From: Candidatus Zhuqueibacterota bacterium
Lineage (GTDB): Bacteria; SM23-31
Assembly: GCA_022562855.1 (NCBI GenBank)
Contig: JADFON010000153.1
Coordinates: forward strand, 1-5,591
Direction: 5' to 3'
DNA length: 5,591 nucleotides
Below are positions 1-5,591 of the stretch, piece by piece. The position numbers and the translations under genes were made by a program. The notes beneath the pieces are model-generated. The model made no database searches. It saw only the letters and a program-made list of their open reading frames with translations, and was not told the origin of the DNA. How positions within the stretch are numbered: position 1 is the stretch's first letter; the number at the start of each line of letters is the position of its first letter.

Positions 1-1896
1 TGCAAATGGGATACTTTCCCAGAAGTTCTCATCGGATATATTATATGCCAAAGACCCACTGGAATAATTGACGGTTTCGATCGCATTGGATTCACCCTGC
101 GTACCAAAAGATGTATTGCCATCGATAGTGAAGCTTCCCGTCAGGAACAGTTTGTCCCACAACCCGATTTGTTCGCTAAACAAAATGGTACCATTAAATA
201 TCTCGGAATTACCCTCACCTGCACTGATAATTGCTGCATTATCAAAGTCGTCCGTACCGGGAAGGCCGAGTTCCTGGCCGTCTCCAAAAATAAATCTCGC
301 ATTACGCCGGAACCCTCTACCGCCAACGGTGAAGTTTGAGGTAATATCACCTTCTTCAACGGAGGAAAAAGCATTTGACAGAAAATCGAAAATGGGATAT
401 TTAATCGTAGCCCGGTAATCGAACGTAAATGTCATATTTTCACGATCCTGCCTATTTATTCCTGTTGTGGTAATGAGGTCTGTCCCTAACGGAGTAAACA
501 AACGTTGTTCGGATTTCCGGTAATCGATCCCGAGTGTGAATTTGTTTGACCAGTACTCGTTATAATCATACGTCGCAGTTTGACTGAAATTATAACGATA
601 CGTGGTGTTGATGTTCTCCTGGAGAAAATAGATGTTCAACCTGTCGATCTTGTCCTGAAGCGGTACATTGCTGTCGGGACGTGAGAAGGGCCAGTCAAGA
701 ACTTCGAGAGCAACCATAATACCGGGAATGGAATTATTGCTCTGGTTTCTCTGTATCCTGTCTCTTGAAGCCCGTGCGGTTACATCGATCTGCAGTTTCT
801 CGCTCACAAATGTCCTTATACCGGTATTAAACGAATAATAGGTCGAAGCGTTATTTCTCATTATTCCCTGGGCGTCTTTCACAGCGCCTGAAATGTTATA
901 AGTAAGCGCTTCATTGCCGCCGCTTACATTTAACGAATATTTTTCATAGTGTCCGTCCTGCAGGACATGGTCTCTCATCAGATTCTCATACGTAAATGTG
1001 CCATCCTCTAATTCTAAACCTTTATCATAAAGAAACCGGGTAATGGGTTGGTCCCATCCCTGCTCTACCATAATATTCCAGCGCGGGGCTCCTGCTCTAC
1101 CTTTCTTTGTAAATATCTGGATGATACCGGAGGCGGCTTCCGAACCATAAAGCGTGGTACCTGCGCCAGGTTTTACAATTTCGATATGATCGATGTCGTC
1201 GATATGAATATCGGAAAGCGAACTCGGGCTCACCCCGCCAAGGCCACTTCCCTGACCCTGGGCGATTTCCATTCTTACGCCGTCAATATAAATTTGCGGA
1301 GTCTGGTCTGCGCGGGAACTGGTAATGCCGCGTAACGAAATCGATGCGCCGGTTCCCGGTTGACCAGTCTTGATCCTGACGGAACCTCCGGCGAGCCTTC
1401 CGGCAAGAAGATGCTCGATACTCTCTACCGGAACTGCGGCAATCTCCTGGGCAGAAATTGTCTGAATCGTAGTTGCGAGTTCCTTTTTCCTTACTTCTTC
1501 TCCCGCACCGGTGACAATAATTTCGTCAAGATTGAGAATGTCGGTTTCCATTTCGATATTGACAATGGCTGTTCTATTCGCACTAACCGATACATCCACA
1601 TTTTGTTTTGCGTAACCGATAAAGCTGATTTCCAATGAGTAGCTTCCCGGGGGAACACGTAATATTTCGAAATTACCATCCCTGTCGGTTGACGCGCCAA
1701 GTCTCGTATCAACCACGATAATATTGGTGCCCGTCAAGGGTCTGCCTGTGCCTTCATCAATCACAGTACCTGAAATCGTACCGAACTCGATCTGGGCTAA
1801 TCCGGTGCCTGCCACCGTCAGGCTGATCAAAAGAACAGCCGCTACCGATGCCGGCAACCGAAGGTTTCTCAGCAAAAAATTAAATGAACTGAACAT
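1..1896 (-). CDS. SusC/RagA-type TonB-dependent outer-membrane receptor, 3' end cut by window edge
   Basis: Reads without a stop for 632 codons from the ATG at 1896 to base 1, so the gene continues past the left edge; SusC proteins usually have about 1000 residues, so several hundred barrel residues are missing. Residues 1-34 form a signal peptide (Arg-containing start, hydrophobic core around 16-33, likely cleavage after GLA). Residues about 39-118 are a carboxypeptidase-regulatory-like beta-sandwich (GTISGTVIDEGTGRPL, then STDRDGNFEI, VPPGSY and FIGY). The stretch LDEIIVTGAG near 123-132 leads into the plug domain (about 133-266), with LRGITSS at 188, IYIDGVRM at 202 and the plug-end signature IEIVKPGAGTTLYGSEAASG at 238-257. 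The remainder has the alternating aromatic pattern of beta-barrel strands. By family knowledge it imports a ligand across the outer membrane using TonB-ExbBD energy, usually with a SusD-like lipoprotein encoded just downstream, here out of view. The substrate (glycan, peptide or other) cannot be inferred. The start is supported by a strong Shine-Dalgarno sequence. Family assignment is firm. Confidence 0.95.
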   Translation of the reverse strand, partial: MFSSFNFLLRNLRLPASVAAVLLISLTVAGTGLAQIEFGTISGTVIDEGTGRPLTGTNIIVVDTRLGASTDRDGNFEILRVPPGSYSLEISFIGYAKQNVDVSVSANRTAIVNIEMETDILNLDEIIVTGAGEEVRKKELATTIQTISAQEIAAVPVESIEHLLAGRLAGGSVRIKTGQPGTGASISLRGITSSRADQTPQIYIDGVRMEIAQGQGSGLGGVSPSSLSDIHIDDIDHIEIVKPGAGTTLYGSEAASGIIQIFTKKGRAGAPRWNIMVEQGWDQPITRFLYDKGLELEDGTFTYENLMRDHVLQDGHYEKYSLNVSGGNEALTYNISGAVKDAQGIMRNNASTYYSFNTGIRTFVSEKLQIDVTARASRDRIQRNQSNNSIPGIMVALEVLDWPFSRPDSNVPLQDKIDRLNIYFLQENINTTYRYNFSQTATYDYNEYWSNKFTLGIDYRKSEQRLFTPLGTDLITTTGINRQDRENMTFTFDYRATIKYPIFDFLSNAFSSVEEGDITSNFTVGGRGFRRNARFIFGDGQELGLPGTDDFDNAAIISAGEGNSEIFNGTILFSEQIGLWDKLFLTGSFTIDGNTSFGTQGESNAIETVNYSSGSLAYNISDENFWESIPFA

Positions 1897-1903
1897 ACGT
1901 AAA

Positions 1904-1912
1904 CCCCTTTCC
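1904..1912 (-). promoter_or_regulatory. Ribosome binding site of the receptor gene
   Basis: On the minus strand GGAAAGGGG ends seven bases before the ATG at 1896. This purine-rich block is a plausible Shine-Dalgarno element at normal spacing and fixes the receptor start. It contrasts with the transporter gene at 3864, which has no comparable motif. Confidence 0.7.
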
Positions 1913-2056
1913 AAAAAGTGAGATTATAGTTCATGAATAATGTTTTTGAATTTGGCTGTAGTAGATTTTTAGACTGCATCCAAATCCATTATTTACGGTT
2001 TGCCCCTCACTACCCACAACCATATGATTCCCTATCTATTCAACAAAACTCCTAAA

Positions 2057-2085
2057 ATTTTATATTACTACAATATTTATTTCAA
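2057..2085 (-). promoter_or_regulatory. Candidate sigma-70-like promoter for the receptor gene
   Basis: On the minus strand TTGAAA (2085-2080) is separated by exactly 17 bases from TAAAAT (2062-2057), each close to the general bacterial -35 and -10 consensus. Transcription would start near 2050, giving a leader of about 150 nt before the receptor ATG. The surroundings are very AT-rich, so a chance match is possible. If the organism is a true member of Bacteroidota, its main sigma factor would prefer a different motif (TTTG near -33 and TAnnTTTG near -7), which I did not find convincingly here. Confidence 0.4.
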
Positions 2086-2118
2086 AAATTATATTGATTC
2101 ATGCATATATACTAATTT

Positions 2119-2151
2119 ATTGATAATTGTGTGATTAAAGTTATTATCGAT
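2119..2151. repeat. Imperfect inverted repeat upstream of the receptor promoter
   Basis: ATTGATAAT (2119-2127) and ATTATCGAT (2143-2151) are inverted copies matching at 8 of 9 positions, with 15 bases between them. The centre lies about 50 bases upstream of the candidate -35 box of the receptor promoter, a position where a dimeric activator could bind. The regulatory role is inference; AT-rich sequence yields such pairs by chance fairly often. Confidence 0.3.
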
Positions 2152-2193
2152 AGCAAGATAATCAGAAGGAACGAACGTGTCGTATTTCCGATA

Positions 2194-2260
2194 AATCATT
2201 TTTCTCCGCATCAGTAAAACTTTTGCAATAGAAACAGCTTAATCTCACCAAAAAATGATT
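2194..2260. repeat. Perfect 10-base inverted repeat with wide spacing
   Basis: AATCATTTTT (2194-2203) is the exact reverse complement of AAAAATGATT (2251-2260), with 47 bases between the arms. The arms are AT-rich and no T-run follows, so it does not look like a factor-independent terminator. It could be a widely spaced protein-binding pair or chance. Confidence 0.2.
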
Positions 2261-2550
2261 GCACCAGAAATCGCAGTGAAAGCGGTAAAGCGGGTAAATT
2301 CAATGTATATTTCATCTTAACTATGCAACAATATGCCAAGCTGAACTACATCATTTATTTCTTTCAGTCAAAATGGTAAAGAATTTAAAACTAAAATGCA
2401 AGCTTTTTTTGAATAATAAAAAAATTTTATGCGGAATAAAGGAGTTTTTAAAAGAAATAGTCATTCGGGGTGAATTACAAAATATCCTTAACGATCTAAT
2501 CAATGGAATCGAAATACTGAATGCTGTTAATGCTGATAAATACAAAATAA

Positions 2551-3864
2551 TTACTGAAATATTTGCGACTTCTTTGCCGTTTTCGCTTTATCAACGTCTA
2601 CAAATGCAAGCAGTATCGCCCCTGCGATAAAAAAGAATATTAATGAGAGAATTGCTGTACGTAAAGAATACAACTCTCCAATGGTTCCAAATACCAGAAG
2701 TCCCCCAATCGAAGAAGATTTACTTATAATCGAATAAAACCCATAAAATTCAGCAGAGGCGCTGACAGGAATCATTGACCCATAGAGCGACCGGCTGAGA
2801 GATTGTGAACCGCCTAAGATAAGACCGCCAATTCCGCTGAGAACCAGAAATTCGGTTTTAGTAGTGATGAAATATGCATAAATCACAATCGCAGACCAAA
2901 GATTCAGGGTGATAAGCAACGATTTCTTTGCGGAAAGTTTTTCGGCAATCTTGCTGAACATTAACGCGCCCGGAAGTGCGGCTATTTGTATGATAAGCAG
3001 CGCTGTCAGAAGGGCATCTATTGATAATTCGAGCTCCACGGTTCCATATATCGACATGGTATAAATAACCGTCTGAATTCCATTGTTATAAATCAAAAAA
3101 GCCGCAAGAAACAATACCAGATGTTTAAAGGATTTTACTTTCCTTGTTGTTGCGAAAGTACGTTGAATCCCGATTCTTGCGTATCCTAAAAGTGAGTTCG
3201 TTCCCTTGAACCTTTCCGGCAATTCGTTTTGCAAACCCGTATCCTTTAAATAAAAATAGGTGAAAAGCGCAAATCCTCCCCACCAAAGTGACGCCATGGT
3301 CATCGCTAAACGGACTGCATAATTTTTATCGATACCAAGAAACTCACTGCCGGCGACCAATCCAATCGAAATAGCGAATTGCGTACCCCCTCCTATATAC
3401 CCGTATGCGTATCCTTTTCCGGATATCCAGTCGATATTGTCGTCCGTCGCTATATGGGGCAAAAATGCATCGTAAAACACCATACTTCCGACCAGCCCGG
3501 TCTGCGCAAAGAAGAAAAATACTATCGTTAGCCAAACATCGCCCGCCGTGCAAAAATAAAGCAGTATCCCGAAGAGACTTCCGCCGTAACAAAAAATCAT
3601 TAAGAATTTCTTCTTTGAATTGGAGAAATCGGCTATTGCACCGAGGACAGGTGCAATAAGAAAAACAACAACAGCAACAGCACTCAGAGTATAAGACCAG
3701 ATTGTGGTGGACTTAAGCTCAAATAATCCGAATGAATAAGTATCCGCCCCGATTACAACCTGTACAAAATATATCGGCAGCAATCCGACCGCAACGGTTG
3801 TAACAAACGCAGAGTTTGCCCAATCGTACATTAACCAGCCGAAAATCTGTTTTTTATCGTCCAT
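2551..3864 (-). CDS. MFS transporter of the Atg22-like/UMF1 family
   Basis: A 437-residue polytopic inner-membrane protein, complete and of normal length for bacterial members of this family. Hydrophobic segments recur along its whole length, consistent with about 12 transmembrane helices. Diagnostic motifs appear in order: WLMYDWANSAF at 10-20, a cytoplasmic loop LGAIADFSNSKKK at 74-86 (the MFS motif A region), FYDAFLPHIA at 130-139, SGKGYAYGYIGGG at 148-160, YNNGIQTVIY at 259-268, and GGSQSLSRSLYGSMIP at 351-366 followed by AEFYGFYS at 371-378. In yeast, Atg22 releases amino acids from the vacuole; substrates of bacterial relatives are largely unknown, so none is assigned. The ATG at 3864 is the only reasonable start, since an in-frame TAG lies nine codons upstream, but the bases before it (TTCCACCAAA) show no Shine-Dalgarno motif. 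It follows uvrC by 73 bases on the same strand and may share its transcript. The C-terminal tail (about 424-437) is short, lysine-rich and probably cytoplasmic. Confidence 0.92.
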   Translation of the reverse strand: MDDKKQIFGWLMYDWANSAFVTTVAVGLLPIYFVQVVIGADTYSFGLFELKSTTIWSYTLSAVAVVVFLIAPVLGAIADFSNSKKKFLMIFCYGGSLFGILLYFCTAGDVWLTIVFFFFAQTGLVGSMVFYDAFLPHIATDDNIDWISGKGYAYGYIGGGTQFAISIGLVAGSEFLGIDKNYAVRLAMTMASLWWGGFALFTYFYLKDTGLQNELPERFKGTNSLLGYARIGIQRTFATTRKVKSFKHLVLFLAAFLIYNNGIQTVIYTMSIYGTVELELSIDALLTALLIIQIAALPGALMFSKIAEKLSAKKSLLITLNLWSAIVIYAYFITTKTEFLVLSGIGGLILGGSQSLSRSLYGSMIPVSASAEFYGFYSIISKSSSIGGLLVFGTIGELYSLRTAILSLIFFFIAGAILLAFVDVDKAKTAKKSQIFQ

Positions 3865-3937
3865 TTTGGTGGAATCAGGGATGGAAATCTAAAGAATAGC
3901 TAAATAATTGAAAATTTTCTATTAGTATAGTCAAAGT
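3865..3937 (-). other. uvrC-transporter spacer, no terminator seen
   Basis: These 73 bases separate the uvrC stop from the transporter ATG. The only symmetric element is the small palindrome GAAAATTTTC (3910-3919), too AT-rich and short to act as a terminator. A TATACT hexamer occurs on the minus strand near the uvrC stop but has no acceptable -35 partner. Read-through from uvrC into the transporter is therefore plausible, though not proven. Confidence 0.45.
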
Positions 3938-5591
3938 TCAACTGTTATGCAGATGTTTATATATAGATTGCGCAAGACCGCCGCTGATACTTTTAACTCC
4001 AGCGATTGATTCGGGCGCCGCGTCACGCAGCCGGGTGACGGAACCAAAGTACTTTAGCAGCGCCATCTTCCGTTCGGGACCGATTCCCGGAATGGAATCG
4101 AGTTCCGAAGTGATCGTCCTCTTCTTTCGCTGTTTACGGTGATGCATAAGGGCGAACCTGTGTGCCTCATCGCGAACGCGCTGGAGCAAACGCAGTCCGG
4201 AAGATGTCCGGGAAATATTCTGCGGCTCTGATATGCCGGGAACATATACTTCATCCAAACGTTTTGCCAACCCGATTAAAGGAATATTCACCAAATCAAG
4301 TTTTCTCAACGAATCCATAGCCGCCGATATTTGTCCTTTCCCGCCATCTATCAATATCAGGTCGGGCATTTCGTCATTGTCCGCTTTTAACCGTGAGTAC
4401 CGCCGTTCAACTGCTTCAGCTATCATTGCAAAATCATCGGGGGTATCTTTGGAGCGAATCTTGAATATCCTGTACCCATTCTTTTGAGCTGCCCCGTTAT
4501 TAAATGAGACCATCGAGGCTACAGCATCTTTTCCCTGTATGTTGGAGATGTCGAATGCCTCGATTTTCATCGGTAATTCATTCATATTCAAGTCCTTTTG
4601 CAAAGCCTGCACTGAATATGCGACGTAGTCTTTCTTTTGATGCTGCTGCAACATTAATTCCTTAAGAAGCAGCTCTGCATTATTGAGGCACATTTTTGTT
4701 AACTTGGCTTTTTCACCTATTTGCGGAGTAATGATCCTGACCGTACCTCCCCGTATCTCTGCGAGCCATTCCACGATCGAGTTTTTATCGGTTATTTTAT
4801 GAGAAATAAAGATTTCTGGAGGAACGTAATCGGTGTTCAAATAAACCTGCATAAGAAAGCTTTGCAGGATTTCTTCTTTATTCTTGCCTCCTACACCTTC
4901 GAGAGAATGATGACGGCGTCCGATTATGCGTCCTTCTCTCTCCAAAAACAAAACCCCGCATGCAATATCGTCTTCAACGGCTATTGCGAGTATATCCCGG
5001 TCAACGGGGTTTATGTCAACGACTTTCTGTTTCGCTTTGAAATTGCCAATTTCTCTTAACCTGTCCCGGATTTCTGCCGCTGCTTCGAAACGCTGATTAT
5101 CTGCTTCTTCATGCATTTTTTGTGTCAGGATATCAATCAGATTTTTTGTGTGACCACTCAAAAAATCACGGATTTGTTCTACCATCACATTGTAGTCTTC
5201 CTTTGAAACCAAATCTTCGCACGGACCTTCGCACCGTTTTATGTGATAGTCAAGGCAGAGTTTTACTTTGCGATTTTTAATAGTGTCGGGAGTCAAGTTG
5301 TACTGACAGCTTCTTACGGGGAAAATTTTGCGCATTGTCCACAACATTGTCCGCATAATTTTTGCCTCGGTGTTCGGACCAAAATATGCGCTCCCGTCAT
5401 TCACTTTTTTTCGTGTCGAGAAAACCCGCGGAAAATCTTCATTTGTAATTTTTATATAGGGAAAACTCTTGTCGTCTTTTAGATGTATATTATACCTTGG
5501 TCTATAAAGTTTAACCATATTCGCTTCAAGAATCAGCGCCTCTTTTTCCGTGTCGGTGATTATATATTCCAGGTCGGCTATTTTCTTTACC
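3938..5591 (-). CDS. uvrC: UvrABC system protein C (excision nuclease subunit), 5' end cut by window edge
   Basis: UvrC makes the 3' and 5' incisions around DNA lesions after UvrA and UvrB have located them. The frame is open from the right edge: 24 codons precede the Met at 5518, including the conserved EALILEANMVK, so that Met is internal and about 50-60 N-terminal residues are missing. Counting from the first visible residue, Glu22 and Asn34 (in RPRYN) match the metal-ligand Glu and conserved Asn of the GIY-YIG 3'-incision domain; its catalytic Tyr and Arg lie outside. Cysteines 95, 112, 120 and 124 (the last three spaced Cx7Cx3C) match the reported UvrC iron-sulfur site. A UVR motif for UvrB binding spans about 149-185 (EEADNQRFEAAAEIRDRL). 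The RNase H-like 5'-incision domain keeps Asp347 (FDISN), Asp415 (LIDGGKGQ) and His477 (RDEAHRFA). Two helix-hairpin-helix motifs for DNA binding end the protein (about 496-549, SIPGIGPERK). No inactivating change is seen in the visible part. Confidence 0.98.
   Translation of the reverse strand, partial: VKKIADLEYIITDTEKEALILEANMVKLYRPRYNIHLKDDKSFPYIKITNEDFPRVFSTRKKVNDGSAYFGPNTEAKIMRTMLWTMRKIFPVRSCQYNLTPDTIKNRKVKLCLDYHIKRCEGPCEDLVSKEDYNVMVEQIRDFLSGHTKNLIDILTQKMHEEADNQRFEAAAEIRDRLREIGNFKAKQKVVDINPVDRDILAIAVEDDIACGVLFLEREGRIIGRRHHSLEGVGGKNKEEILQSFLMQVYLNTDYVPPEIFISHKITDKNSIVEWLAEIRGGTVRIITPQIGEKAKLTKMCLNNAELLLKELMLQQHQKKDYVAYSVQALQKDLNMNELPMKIEAFDISNIQGKDAVASMVSFNNGAAQKNGYRIFKIRSKDTPDDFAMIAEAVERRYSRLKADNDEMPDLILIDGGKGQISAAMDSLRKLDLVNIPLIGLAKRLDEVYVPGISEPQNISRTSSGLRLLQRVRDEAHRFALMHHRKQRKKRTITSELDSIPGIGPERKMALLKYFGSVTRLRDAAPESIAGVKSISGGLAQSIYKHLHNS

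Larger units (their letters stand above)
1897..2550. other. AT-rich intergenic region without a convincing gene
   Basis: This 654-base gap separates the transporter stop from the receptor start and is visibly richer in A and T than the flanking genes. It contains the receptor ribosome binding site, a promoter candidate (2057-2085), two inverted repeats, a short tandem duplication of AAAGCGG (2279-2285 and 2287-2293), and a G-rich patch on the minus strand (2003-2032). Between about 2351 and 2550 both strands are open: an 85-codon plus-strand frame (2373-2630) starts without a Shine-Dalgarno sequence and overlaps the transporter's 3' end by 80 bases, and a 64-codon minus-strand frame (2351-2545) uses a TTG start. 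Neither product resembles a family I know. I found no tRNA, riboswitch consensus or GC-rich hairpin with a T-run to terminate the upstream transporter transcript. Confidence 0.7.

Noticed and set aside
68-418. Plus-strand 116-codon frame
   Set aside because: It lies antisense within the receptor gene, whose minus-strand frame has clear family motifs and continuous coding sense.
1897-2050. Possible cobalamin or thiamine riboswitch in the receptor leader
   Set aside because: TonB-dependent receptors are often controlled this way, but I could not find the conserved B12-box or thiamine-element sequences, and the leader is mostly AT-rich with no clear multi-stem fold.
1933-2055. Plus-strand frame of about 40 codons starting at ATG 1933
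   Set aside because: No Shine-Dalgarno sequence, no recognisable product, and it lies antisense to the predicted receptor leader; best explained by chance.
2404-2425. T7-ATTATTC-like loop-A7 inverted repeat as a possible terminator behind the transporter gene
   Set aside because: The stem is made only of A-T pairs, the next positions outward mismatch, and no GC-rich stem followed by a T-run is present, so it would be a very weak terminator.
3898-3937. Promoter for the transporter near the uvrC stop (TATACT on the minus strand, or TTGACT used as a -35)
   Set aside because: The TATACT lacks a matching -35 box at 16-18 bases, and the TTGACT lacks a -10 box at the right distance.
4721-5059. Plus-strand 112-codon frame
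   Set aside because: Antisense to the well-conserved central part of uvrC; a shadow frame.

Overview
The window comes from a bacterial genome and carries three protein genes, all on the minus strand. In transcription order they are uvrC (entering from the right edge, 5' end cut off), a 437-residue membrane transporter of the Atg22-like/UMF1 branch of the major facilitator superfamily, and, after a 654-base AT-rich gap, the first 632 codons of a SusC/RagA-type TonB-dependent outer-membrane receptor that runs off the left edge. The receptor implies a Gram-negative cell with an outer membrane. Its layout (signal peptide, carboxypeptidase-regulatory-like domain, plug) is typical of Bacteroidota and relatives in the FCB group (Balneolota, Ignavibacteriota, Calditrichota, Marinimicrobia, Gemmatimonadota). 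I cannot narrow the phylum further from sequence alone.

Right part (3938-5591): uvrC, the nuclease subunit of nucleotide excision repair. All expected landmarks of the visible part are present: the end of the GIY-YIG domain, four cysteines spaced like an iron-sulfur site, a UvrB-binding UVR motif, the RNase H-like nuclease residues Asp/Asp/His, and C-terminal helix-hairpin-helix motifs. Seventy-three bases later comes the transporter (2551-3864). No terminator is visible between them, so they may be co-transcribed, though their functions have no obvious link.

Middle part (1897-2550): no convincing gene. It holds the receptor's ribosome binding site, a good sigma-70-like promoter candidate giving a leader of about 150 nt, an imperfect inverted repeat upstream of that promoter, a G-rich patch inside the leader, and a stretch near the transporter's 3' end that is open on both strands.

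Left part (1-1896): the receptor gene. The conserved N-terminal and plug motifs are clear. The distal barrel and any SusD-like partner gene lie outside the window, so the substrate cannot be told.

Overall this looks like ordinary chromosomal sequence. I see no mobile element, CRISPR array, RNA gene or clearly new system. The points most worth a second look are the regulatory region in front of the receptor and the two edge-truncated genes, whose real extents differ from what a start-to-stop ORF search reports.
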